Origin: an uncultured Lachnospiraceae bacterium
GTDB lineage: Bacteria > Bacillota_A > Clostridia > Lachnospirales > Lachnospiraceae
NCBI GenBank assembly: GCA_902787595.1
Contig: CADAHD010000069.1
Location: 1 to 9,292, forward strand
Length of the DNA: 9,292 nt
Reading direction: 5' to 3'
The notes under the pieces are model-generated. The model had not been told where the DNA came from, searched no databases, and worked only from the letters and a program-made list of their open reading frames with translations. Shown here in pieces: positions 1 through 7,018 of the stretch (its first letter is position 1; every line of letters starts with the position of its first letter). Made by a program: the position numbers and the translations under genes.

Positions 1-563
1 GGATATCCGGCCCACTCAAGAACGCGCGCCTGTATCCAGAAGGCCTCATCGTTATGCATGGTCGGAGTCATGGCATTCTTCGTATTCTGGAAAACATTAC
101 ACCAGTATATATGCCCGTCTTCCTGGCGGAAGCTGTTCCATTCTTCCTCGGTATAATATGATTTTAAATTCGGATACCTATCAAGATAATCATCCCAGGG
201 CACCAGCAGTCCGGCGTTGTACAGCTGTACCATCGCGTCGCTGCCGTCAATAAGATCGGGATATGTTCCGTCCGCGATAATGGCGCTCACCGCCTCATCC
301 GCAGTCTGCCCCGGCGGCAGCCACTCTTCCCTGACTATCACTCCCGTCTTTCGCGCTATCAGCTGCTGCACTTCGTTCTCTTCATTTATCTCGGTGCCGC
401 TCATGGCAATGAACATCTTAAGCTCAAGAATATCTTCAGCTCCGCTGTCCTGTACGCCGTATCCCTGCTCGCAGCTTCCCAGCCCCATGAGCAGGACCAG
501 CGCCGCTATAAGACAAAGACATTTATACGATATTCTGTTGAAGGCGCCTCTGCCCCTTTCCAT
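1..563 (-). CDS. Sugar ABC transporter substrate-binding lipoprotein, LipO-like (partial, C-terminus outside window)
   Basis: Translating the minus strand from the ATG at 563-561 gives 187 uninterrupted codons running off the window edge. Residues 1-10 are basic, residues 15-29 are hydrophobic, and a lipobox (L-G-S-C, Cys31) follows, so this is an exported lipid-anchored protein. The mature part begins with a strand-like segment (ILELKMFIAM) followed by regions typical of family 1 extracellular solute-binding proteins: ADGTYPDLI (about 97-105), a 'GLLVPWDDYL' segment (about 118-127), and FWIQARVLEWAGY at the cut end, which resembles LipO/YtcQ-type binding proteins. Its role would be capture of oligosaccharides for an ABC importer whose permeases should lie downstream. 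The start is firm: ATG directly abuts the TAA of the response regulator and GGGAGG lies 5 nt upstream. The substrate is not readable from sequence; xylo-oligosaccharide is inferred from the neighbouring enzymes. Confidence 0.9.
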   Translation of the reverse strand, partial: MERGRGAFNRISYKCLCLIAALVLLMGLGSCEQGYGVQDSGAEDILELKMFIAMSGTEINEENEVQQLIARKTGVIVREEWLPPGQTADEAVSAIIADGTYPDLIDGSDAMVQLYNAGLLVPWDDYLDRYPNLKSYYTEEEWNSFRQEDGHIYWCNVFQNTKNAMTPTMHNDEAFWIQARVLEWAGY

Positions 564-1700
564 TTATGCCTCCCGGTGGTCCCGCCTGTATTTCGAAGGA
601 GTGCAGCCCATACGTTCTATGAATTTCTGCACAAAATAATCGCTGTCCTTGTACCCTACATCCTCCGCTATCCTGATTATCTTCAGATCGGTGCGCGCCA
701 GCATCTTGGCCGCCTCTTTGATACGGTAATCGGTAAGATAATCCTTAAAAGACTGGCCGTATTTCTTTTTAAATATCTGGCCCAGATAAGCGCTGTTAAG
801 ATAGAATTTCTGACTGAGCTCACGCAGGCTTATATTTTCCGCATAATGAGCTTTGATCTCCCGCTCAACATCCTGCAATATGCCGCGCGCCGCGCTCTTT
901 CTGAGCTGCGATACATATTCGGCATATTCCAGACAGAAACGGCACATATAAGCGCTGCCCTTTATGATGCTCTCTTCAAAAGAGCTTTCACCTATAAAGC
1001 GCATTATCTCTTCGTGATTGACCTCATCATCCTGTTCCGAAGCTATATGTATCAGCTGAAACAGCAGATAGCTTATATTAAAATTAACCTCTTCTTCCGT
1101 AAGATTCTTTTCTTTGGTCTCACGATAAAAAGCATAAACATATTTCTCTATTTTTTCATGATCGTTCTCTTCGATAGCAGCCGTAAGCCCGTCCAGATTA
1201 TCCTTGCAGATGATCATGCTTTTTGCGGGATTTCCGTTGTCATACGTGCCTATCAGACGTGTTATCATATTCCTGTCAAGATAGGCGTGTTCCATCCTGC
1301 TGCGGCGTTCTTCGTCTTCTTTGCGTGCTTCTTCGAGTGAACGTGCCTTGCGCACTATCCTGCGCAGCTCATCGGCATCGACAGGCTTCAGTATGTAATC
1401 AAGGCAGCCGGATCTTATCGCCTGCTGCGCATAGCTGAAGTCATCATAACCGCTCATTATTATGAAATATGCGTCCGATATCCCCTGTTCTTTTACCTTT
1501 TCCAGCAGCTCAAGTCCCGAGCACTCGGGCATGCGGATATCGGTCAAAACCAGATCCACAGGCTCTTTCTTCAGGAATTTAAGAGCTTCGTTTCCGTTCT
1601 GTACGCTTCCCGCTATCTCAAAACCTTCCTCCTCCCAGTCGATCAATACTCTGAGTCCCTGGGTTATGATAGGCTCATCATCTACAAAAAGTACTTTCAT
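564..1700 (-). CDS. Two-component response regulator, AraC family (YesN-like)
   Basis: This 378-residue protein has an N-terminal receiver domain (about 1-120) with all key residues: acidic pair D7/D8, phospho-acceptor D54 (in LTDIRMP), switch S83, Y102 and K105 (in LKPVD). Residues 140-265 form a helical middle region that I do not recognise. The C-terminus (about 277-372) is an AraC-type double helix-turn-helix: the first helices lie around 291-315 and the second (IAEDVGYKDSDYFVQKF, ending TPSKYR) around 343-371. Phosphorylation by the upstream kinase should promote DNA binding at a promoter of the transport or enzyme genes. The ATG at 1700 is supported by GGAGG at 1707-1711, 6 nt upstream. 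It lies 69 nt after the kinase and abuts the lipoprotein gene. This kinase-regulator-binding-protein arrangement is well known for Firmicute carbohydrate loci. No target site was identified in the window. Confidence 0.97.
   Translation of the reverse strand: MKVLFVDDEPIITQGLRVLIDWEEEGFEIAGSVQNGNEALKFLKKEPVDLVLTDIRMPECSGLELLEKVKEQGISDAYFIIMSGYDDFSYAQQAIRSGCLDYILKPVDADELRRIVRKARSLEEARKEDEERRSRMEHAYLDRNMITRLIGTYDNGNPAKSMIICKDNLDGLTAAIEENDHEKIEKYVYAFYRETKEKNLTEEEVNFNISYLLFQLIHIASEQDDEVNHEEIMRFIGESSFEESIIKGSAYMCRFCLEYAEYVSQLRKSAARGILQDVEREIKAHYAENISLRELSQKFYLNSAYLGQIFKKKYGQSFKDYLTDYRIKEAAKMLARTDLKIIRIAEDVGYKDSDYFVQKFIERMGCTPSKYRRDHREA
569..574 (-). promoter_or_regulatory. Ribosome binding site for the lipoprotein, inside the regulator gene
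   Basis: The minus strand reads GGGAGG here, within the last codons of the response regulator and 5 nt before the lipoprotein ATG. The regulator stop (564-566) and the ATG (561-563) touch without a gap, so translation of the two genes is probably coupled. This site decides the start of a gene whose own reading frame is cut by the window. Confidence 0.8.
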
Positions 1701-1769
1701 CCGTAACCTCCGAAACTATCAGAATGACTTCTCCGGCCATTCCGAGGGCATCAGCCCGTAGTAATATTC
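1701..1769 (-). other. Kinase-regulator intergenic region with possible alternative RNA structures
   Basis: This 69-nt gap contains the regulator SD (1707-1711). A small perfect hairpin GGGC-TGAT-GCCC lies at 1746-1757. The segment at 1740-1748 (mRNA CCCUCGGAA) can also pair, with one mismatch, to the SD-containing segment at 1707-1715 (UUUCGGAGG). There is no U-tract, so this is not a terminator. No promoter motif was convincing. Confidence 0.4.
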
Positions 1770-3509
1770 TTATTTATCGATAGGGATGGTGATATGCATG
1801 ACCGTGCCTACGCCTTCTTCACTCTCCAGGCGGTAACGCGCACGCCCTTTGGTGAGCAGCTTAAGACGCATGCATGCATTCATCATTCCCACATGTTTCT
1901 TGCCTTTCATGTTCTCAAGGCTTACTTCTTCCAACTGCTTATTGATCGCATTCTGCAGTTCTTCGTTCATTCCTTCGCCGGTATCTTCTACCTCCAGCGC
2001 CAGTGAATCTCCTTCCCTGTAAGCTCTGACAAAGATCCAGCCGTTAGCCGCCTTTCTTTCAACGCCATGCAGGCAGGCATTTTCGACAAATGTAACTATG
2101 GTCAGCTTGGGGATCTCTATATCCACGCAATCATCTTCTATCTCCAGCTCATAATTGAGCCTGTCACCGAAACGGTATTTCTGCAGCAGCAGATAAGCCT
2201 TAACAAAGTCCATCTCCCTGTGCACAGGTATCAGATCATCGCCCCAGCTCACATAGCTGCGCTCCATGATGGCAAGCTTTCCGACCATCTCGGCAGTCTC
2301 GTTTTCTTTCTTGATCAGACTGTGCATACGTATGCTCTCAAGAGCATTAAAGAGAAAGTGCGGATTTATCTGACTGTGCAGCGCCAGCAGTTCGGCATTC
2401 TGCCTGGCAATATCATTTTCCTGCTGCTGCAGCCTGTCCTTATAAACCGTATGCATCAGCTCGTTCATCCGCTCGACCATACGGTTATAACTCTTTATGA
2501 GTCCCGTTATCTCGTCATTTCCTTCGACTTTGTCAATGGTCTTTAATTCATCGTCTTCTACGCTCTCAAAAGAACGTTCAAGCGAAAGTATACGGGAAGT
2601 GATCGAACCTTCTATCAGTCTCATCATCAGAAGCGGGAGTATCAGGTTGATGAGAACGAACATCATCAAAAGCCCGCTGCGCCCGCTTATATACTGCCAG
2701 GTGCTCTGCAGCCTGGGTATTACATAAAGCGTGTAATCCCTGTCATAGAGTGTGATCGGATATGTGTAAACATTCTTGCTGCTCAGTTCCAGCGTATCGT
2801 AATTATCCTGTACACGATAATCCGGTCTGTTGGAAAGCAGGATCTTATCACCGTCGCAGATATATATATCCGAATTCAGATCCAGATCGATCAGCTCCCT
2901 GGCCATGGCCGAATAATCCAGATCGATGGCCAGAAGCTTCTCGCATCCCGAGAAACTGGGCATATCCATCTTCATTATCAGGGTCAGCTTACGTTTAAAA
3001 CTGCCGCTGCCCATATTATTTCTGCCGTAATAAAAATACAGCGTGCTGGTCTTTTCACTGTCCTCAAACGCCGGATACCACTCATTCTCCTTGGCCCGCT
3101 CCATGCGATAATAGCCGCTGCCGTTTAAGATAGTCTTGTTATCGGCATAGATGTATACCCGCGATCCGCTGATACCAAGGTTGTCATCAAAGATCTGATC
3201 ACGGTGCAGCCTGTAAAAAGCGGTATAATAATCGGCGCTTGTAGGATAGGTCTCGTTAAAGAAATTCTCCAGCACACTGCTTCGGTAAATATTATTTGCC
3301 ACATTAATGGGATATTCCAGAAAGTTGCTCAAACAGTATTGCGTGGTATAAGCAGTCTTTTCGGTATCAAGTCCCATATTGATCTTGTTGGCTTCCTGCA
3401 CATTCTTGATTATGATGCCGTCAGTGATCAGCATGGGTATGAGCACGCACAGCAAAAAAAGCAGATGCAGCTTCTGACCAAGTTTAAGACTGTTCAGATA
3501 CCTTATCAT
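1770..3509 (-). CDS. Sensor histidine kinase (YesM-like, LytS/His_kinase family)
   Basis: This 579-residue membrane kinase has a first transmembrane helix at about 13-34, an extracellular region of about 240 residues (Cache-like by position, inferred), and a second transmembrane helix at about 279-297. A HAMP-like linker follows (about 298-352, with DEITGLIKSYNRM), then a coiled segment. The His_kinase motif INPHFLFN places the phospho-accepting histidine at H384. The ATPase part shows an N-box (FVENACLHG, N477), a G1-like box with D509-T-G-E-G513, and a G2-like segment HVGMMNACMRL (539-549). It should autophosphorylate and pass phosphate to the regulator encoded 69 nt downstream. Its signal is unknown but is probably an extracellular sugar or the loaded binding protein. 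The ATG is the first possible start: the codons before it are TAA (the GH3 stop, same frame) and GGC. The only SD lies inside GH3, an unusually long 14 nt upstream. Confidence 0.97.
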   Translation of the reverse strand: MIRYLNSLKLGQKLHLLFLLCVLIPMLITDGIIIKNVQEANKINMGLDTEKTAYTTQYCLSNFLEYPINVANNIYRSSVLENFFNETYPTSADYYTAFYRLHRDQIFDDNLGISGSRVYIYADNKTILNGSGYYRMERAKENEWYPAFEDSEKTSTLYFYYGRNNMGSGSFKRKLTLIMKMDMPSFSGCEKLLAIDLDYSAMARELIDLDLNSDIYICDGDKILLSNRPDYRVQDNYDTLELSSKNVYTYPITLYDRDYTLYVIPRLQSTWQYISGRSGLLMMFVLINLILPLLMMRLIEGSITSRILSLERSFESVEDDELKTIDKVEGNDEITGLIKSYNRMVERMNELMHTVYKDRLQQQENDIARQNAELLALHSQINPHFLFNALESIRMHSLIKKENETAEMVGKLAIMERSYVSWGDDLIPVHREMDFVKAYLLLQKYRFGDRLNYELEIEDDCVDIEIPKLTIVTFVENACLHGVERKAANGWIFVRAYREGDSLALEVEDTGEGMNEELQNAINKQLEEVSLENMKGKKHVGMMNACMRLKLLTKGRARYRLESEEGVGTVMHITIPIDK

Positions 3510-3540
3510 GCCTTAGAGCACGACCTCCTGTTCAAGGCAT
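3508..3540 (-). promoter_or_regulatory. Predicted translational-coupling hairpin at the GH3-kinase junction
   Basis: In the mRNA, AUGCCUU (3540-3534) pairs perfectly with AAGGCAU (3514-3508), giving 7 bp. Inside, GGAG of the SD (3528-3525) can pair with CUCU (3518-3515) around a 6-nt loop, with a 5-nt bulge GAACA on the 5' side. The 3' arm contains the last two bases of the GH3 stop codon and the AU of the kinase AUG, so SD and start codon are both occluded until a ribosome terminating on GH3 opens the stem. The pairing is directly visible; the function is inferred. Confidence 0.5.
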
Positions 3541-5633
3541 TTCTTACCCGTAAGTATCTCACTCCTCTTATCCGGCTGCTGTCCTCCGGCGTAGAGTGTA
3601 TATCTGCCCTTAAGCACGACTCTCCTGCCGTCGTTCAAAACCGTATCAAAAGCCGAGGCGCTTAGAGGCAGAGTCAGTTTAAGGCTCTCACCTGCTTTAA
3701 GGCTTACACGTTTAAATCCGCAAAGCGACCATTTAGGCTGTCTCTGCGCATCAAAAGCCGACAGATATTCTTCGTTTCCGGCAGCAGCCGCCTTTTCCTC
3801 CGCGTTATTGGAAATGTATATCTGAACCACTTCCTCCGTGTCGGTATCACCTGTGTTCTTAAGTTCTACATAAGCATTTTCCCTGTCCGCGCTAAACGAC
3901 AGATATTCAACCTTTCCGTATGACAGACCGTAACCGAAGGGATATAAAGCTTCATGCTCATCATAACGGTAAGTCCTGCCGGACATGGAATAATCCGTAA
4001 ATTCGGGAAGCGTGCCGTCGTAGCTCACGGTAACGGGCAATCTTCCGCCCGGCGCCGCCTTGCCGAAGATGATATCGCCCAGAGCCTCGCCTCCGCATTC
4101 GCCGCTGTACCAGCACTGCAGGATAGACGAGCATCTGTCTTCAAGCTTTGATACATCCATCGCGCTGCCGGTATTCAGCGCCAGCACGATAGGAGTCTTT
4201 GTTTTTCTGAGCGCTTCAAAAAGCTTAAGCTGGCTCTTGGGCAGATACAGCGTTTCCTTATCGCCTGCAGCAAAAGCATTTCCGGTATCGCCCTGCTCGC
4301 CTTCTATGGTCGCATCCAGCCCAAGGCATAAGATCACCACGTCCGAATGCTCAGCAACTGAAAGCGCTTCGCTTATGCGGTCGTCCGCTTTTGCCAGCGG
4401 CTGTACCTCGGGCTTAAAGAGATGGCAGCCTTCCGAATAGAGCACGCGCGCATCGCCTGCTGCCGCGCGTATGCCGTCCGTATTGTTCACATATTTTGAC
4501 GCGGTGCCGCAGTAATTGCCGTTAAGCACTTCTATCGATGAAGCCGTAGGCCCTATAACGCCTACAGTCTTTATCTTTGTGGGATCAAGCGGCAGCAGAC
4601 CGTCGTTTTTGAGCAGCACGCAGGATCTGCAGGCAGCCTCATAAGCAAGCTTCCGGCTCTCCTTTGTATCCACATCCATCTGTCCCAGTTTATCGTATTC
4701 GCAATCTTCGGCAAACATGCCCAGGCGCATGCGCGTTGTAAATACGCGCACAGCCGCATCGCGTATCTCTTCTTCCGTGACCCTGCCCTCTGCATAAGCC
4801 TGATAAAGAGCCGGGTAGGTATAGCCTGCATTCAGATTGCATCCGTTCTTTAATGCGAGAGTAGCCGTTTCCACTGCATTATCCGTCACATGATGATTCT
4901 CGTGTATGTCGCGCAGCGCCATAAAGTCAGAAACCACATGGCCGTCAAACTCCCACTCTTCCCTGAGCTTTTTTATGAGCAGTTCCCTGCTGGCGCAGCA
5001 GGGTTCTCCGTTGGTGCGGTTGTATGCGCCCATGACGCTCTCAACTTTAGCTTCCTTTACCGCAGCTTTAAAAGCAGGAAGATAGGTCTCCTCCATATCC
5101 TTTGCATCGGCCTTTGCATCAAAGCCGTGACGCAGCGACTCCGGTCCCGAATGAACCGCATAATGCTTTGCGCAGGCCGCTGTCTTTAAATATTTACCCT
5201 TGCCCTGAAGTCCGTTAATAAAAGCTACTCCCAGCCTCGAGGTAAGATAGGGATCTTCTCCATAAGTCTCCTGTCCGCGTCCCCAGCGCTGGTCGCGGAA
5301 AAGATTGATATTGGGTGACCAGAGGGTAATGCCCTTATAAATGCCGCGGTCTCCCTTTGCCCTTGCTTCGTTGTATTTGGCTCTGGTCTCGGTTGCTATT
5401 ACATCCGCTATCTTTTCCAGCTCATCGGTATCAAACATTGCTGCCAGACCTATGGCCTGGGGAAAAACCGTGGCCGTGCCGGTACGGGCCGTGCCGTGAA
5501 GTCCTTCGTTCCAGTAATTATATGCGGGTATACCCAGACGCTCTATCGCCGGAGCATCATATAAAAGCTGTGAAATGGCTTCCGCCACCGTCATCTTTGA
5601 AACCAGCTCTCTGGCCTGTTCTTTAAAATCCAT
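3513..5633 (-). CDS. GH3 family glycoside hydrolase, probable intracellular beta-xylosidase
   Basis: At 706 residues this matches the usual two-domain GH3 plus fibronectin III-like tail. The TIM-barrel domain (about 1-310) carries YNYWNEGLHG (38-47), VFPQAIGLA (56-64), NINLFRDQRWGRGQETYGEDPYL (108-130) and AKHYAVHSGPE (155-165). The nucleophile motif VVSDF gives D236. The alpha/beta sandwich (about 335-540) contains EGEQGD (444-449), where E444 or E446 is the likely acid/base, and ends in PGGRLPVTV. A linker with PFGYGLSYG (565-573) leads into the C-terminal FnIII-like domain (about 575-685). The overall pattern fits GH3 xylosidases; alpha-arabinofuranosidase or beta-glucosidase activity cannot be excluded. 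There is no signal peptide, so it should act in the cytoplasm on imported oligosaccharides. The start has AAGGAG 6 nt upstream (5640-5645). It follows the esterase by 35 nt, and its stop is 3 nt from the kinase start in the same frame. Confidence 0.95.
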   Translation of the reverse strand: MDFKEQARELVSKMTVAEAISQLLYDAPAIERLGIPAYNYWNEGLHGTARTGTATVFPQAIGLAAMFDTDELEKIADVIATETRAKYNEARAKGDRGIYKGITLWSPNINLFRDQRWGRGQETYGEDPYLTSRLGVAFINGLQGKGKYLKTAACAKHYAVHSGPESLRHGFDAKADAKDMEETYLPAFKAAVKEAKVESVMGAYNRTNGEPCCASRELLIKKLREEWEFDGHVVSDFMALRDIHENHHVTDNAVETATLALKNGCNLNAGYTYPALYQAYAEGRVTEEEIRDAAVRVFTTRMRLGMFAEDCEYDKLGQMDVDTKESRKLAYEAACRSCVLLKNDGLLPLDPTKIKTVGVIGPTASSIEVLNGNYCGTASKYVNNTDGIRAAAGDARVLYSEGCHLFKPEVQPLAKADDRISEALSVAEHSDVVILCLGLDATIEGEQGDTGNAFAAGDKETLYLPKSQLKLFEALRKTKTPIVLALNTGSAMDVSKLEDRCSSILQCWYSGECGGEALGDIIFGKAAPGGRLPVTVSYDGTLPEFTDYSMSGRTYRYDEHEALYPFGYGLSYGKVEYLSFSADRENAYVELKNTGDTDTEEVVQIYISNNAEEKAAAAGNEEYLSAFDAQRQPKWSLCGFKRVSLKAGESLKLTLPLSASAFDTVLNDGRRVVLKGRYTLYAGGQQPDKRSEILTGKKCLEQEVVL
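3524..3529 (-). promoter_or_regulatory. Ribosome binding site for the histidine kinase, inside the GH3 gene
   Basis: The minus strand reads AGGAGG 14 nt before the kinase ATG, which is long compared with the usual 5-9 nt. It lies within the last codons of GH3 and inside a predicted hairpin (3508-3540) that can pair its GGAG. This suggests that kinase translation depends on ribosomes finishing GH3. Confidence 0.65.
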
Positions 5634-5647
5634 GTTTTTCTCCTTAT

Positions 5648-5674
5648 ATCTGACCGGGATGGCCCGATTCAGAT
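5648..5674 (-). other. Strong intercistronic RNA hairpin, non-terminator
   Basis: In the mRNA, AUCUGA-(A)-UCGGG pairs with CCCGG-UCAGAU around the loop CCAU. That is 11 bp with one bulged A and one U-G wobble. It starts in the last sense codon of the esterase, includes its UGA stop, and ends 2 nt before the GH3 SD (AAGGAG, 5640-5645). The following bases are AUAAGGAG, not a U-tract, so intrinsic termination is unlikely. It may be an mRNA-stabilising or processing element that sets the esterase-to-xylosidase ratio. Confidence 0.6.
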
Positions 5675-7018
5675 CTGCTTAGTTCCTTCGCCTGTAAAAT
5701 CAACGCCTTCATGTCCCGCCTTTGTATAGGTCTTCCATTCGGGCTGCTTCGTACCGTCATTATCCGCGCAGTTGGGATCACCCGTCTTAACAAAGGATGA
5801 GATATAATTGCACATCTGTCTTGCCAGATCGAAATGTCTGCCCTGATATGCCCTGCGGCACTTAAGCAGCGTCTCAAACCAGAACCACAGATCGCAGGAA
5901 TGGAAACAGCCGGGATCATCATCCCCGGGGATATCGGGGCTGAAGCTGTAATAATAGAATTTCCTTGAGGGATCCTTTTCCATGGCTGCATCAAGCGTCT
6001 CCTTAACGGAACGCTCCACCATGTTGCTTCCGCCGAATACGAACTCATCCTTTGTATTTCCGGTCATTATCGCGCAGGGCGCGCAGTCGCCATTGATTAT
6101 GCGCTCCACAGGGTCTCCCACGCAGAAACGTCCGTCCTTGATGCCCACAAACATAGTCTGATGGTCATCGCGGTACTTTGCATATTTATCCCTGATGAAG
6201 ATGGCATCGAGCTTTCTGGCTTCTTCAATGTTCTTAACACCAAGATACTCCAGGAAATCCGCACCCTTTTTCTCTGCTTTATCAAGCTCGGTAGGACAGA
6301 ACAGATCCTTTTCTCTTTCTGCCTGAGGGAAACGGATTATGCCGCTCATTATAACCGCGCCTTTTATCTTATCGAAATTCTCCTCACAGGTAAGCTGGTT
6401 CATAACGCTGCAGCCGCCTGCCGACTGTCCGGAAATGGTGATGCGTTCGGGATCGCCGCCAAATGCCGCGATGTTTCTGTATACCCATTCAAGGCCGGCC
6501 TTCTGATCCAGGAAACCATAGTTTCCGGAAACGCCTTCTTCTTTGGTAAGCTCCGAATGCGCCATGAAACCGATGGCTCCCAGACGATATGCTACGCTTA
6601 CAACAACTATTCCTCTTGAAGCGATACGCTCTCCGTCAAATTCCATCTCTGCGGTATAGCCCCACTGGAAACCTCCGCCAAAATACCATACGAGTACGGG
6701 AAGCTTCTCATCGGGTTTCTTAGCCGGCGTCCATATATTAAGATACAGACAGTCTTCGCTCATGGGCAGATCACAGTCAACATGCCACTCACGGCAGTAA
6801 AGATCATCCCCCATGCCCGGAGTATCCTGAACCGGTATAGGCCCAAAGGTATATGCCTCTCTTTCGCCTTCCCAGGGCTGTACGGGCTTGGGCGCTCTCC
6901 AGCGGTTCTCCCCTACAGGCGGCGCTGCAAAGGGAATGCCCTTATACACGGTGATACGCGCATCCGATCCCTGCAGCCCCTTCACTATTCCGGATTCTGT
7001 AATTGCTGTCCTTTTCAT
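5669..7018 (-). CDS. Type-B carboxylesterase (COesterase family), probable intracellular acyl or phenolic esterase
   Basis: This 449-residue alpha/beta hydrolase of the carboxylesterase type-B family is a little shorter than typical bacterial members (around 490-500). The N-terminus has YKGIPFAAPPVGENRWRAP (25-43) and SEDCLYLNIWTP (87-98), both signatures of the family. The catalytic serine is S199 in GQSAGG. The likely acid is E325 (TKDEF) and the likely histidine is H373 (FHSCDLWFWFE). The oxyanion-hole segment reads F-G-G-G-F (113-117), where most relatives have H-G-G-G. No signal peptide is present, so it is expected in the cytoplasm, where it could remove acetyl or hydroxycinnamoyl groups from imported xylo-oligosaccharides; that substrate is inferred from the GH3 gene 35 nt downstream. 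The ATG at 7018 has ACCTCC (SD GGAGGT) at 7025-7030, about 6 nt away. It is probably the first gene of the enzyme-sensor-transport run. Confidence is high in the family, low in the substrate. Confidence 0.93.
   Translation of the reverse strand: MKRTAITESGIVKGLQGSDARITVYKGIPFAAPPVGENRWRAPKPVQPWEGEREAYTFGPIPVQDTPGMGDDLYCREWHVDCDLPMSEDCLYLNIWTPAKKPDEKLPVLVWYFGGGFQWGYTAEMEFDGERIASRGIVVVSVAYRLGAIGFMAHSELTKEEGVSGNYGFLDQKAGLEWVYRNIAAFGGDPERITISGQSAGGCSVMNQLTCEENFDKIKGAVIMSGIIRFPQAEREKDLFCPTELDKAEKKGADFLEYLGVKNIEEARKLDAIFIRDKYAKYRDDHQTMFVGIKDGRFCVGDPVERIINGDCAPCAIMTGNTKDEFVFGGSNMVERSVKETLDAAMEKDPSRKFYYYSFSPDIPGDDDPGCFHSCDLWFWFETLLKCRRAYQGRHFDLARQMCNYISSFVKTGDPNCADNDGTKQPEWKTYTKAGHEGVDFTGEGTKQI

Noticed and set aside
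576..1340. A 254-codon open frame on the plus strand, antisense to the response regulator
   Set aside because: It lies entirely opposite a well-conserved gene with intact motifs, has no recognisable domain, and looks like a shadow frame caused by codon composition. The other plus-strand frames opposite the kinase, GH3, esterase and c-di-GMP genes were rejected for the same reason.
2861..2872. Short alternating AT run in the kinase gene
   Set aside because: It encodes the IYI residues of the extracellular domain in frame and is too short to be a meaningful repeat.
5644..6048. A 134-codon minus-strand frame inside the esterase
   Set aside because: It overlaps the 3' end of the esterase in another frame. 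The esterase frame carries the catalytic E325 and H373 there, and the alternative translation resembles nothing known.
5669..7018. Truncation of the esterase suggested by its length of 449 residues
   Set aside because: Serine, acid and histidine motifs are all present in the expected order and the C-terminal helix region is intact, so it is better seen as a compact family member than a broken gene.
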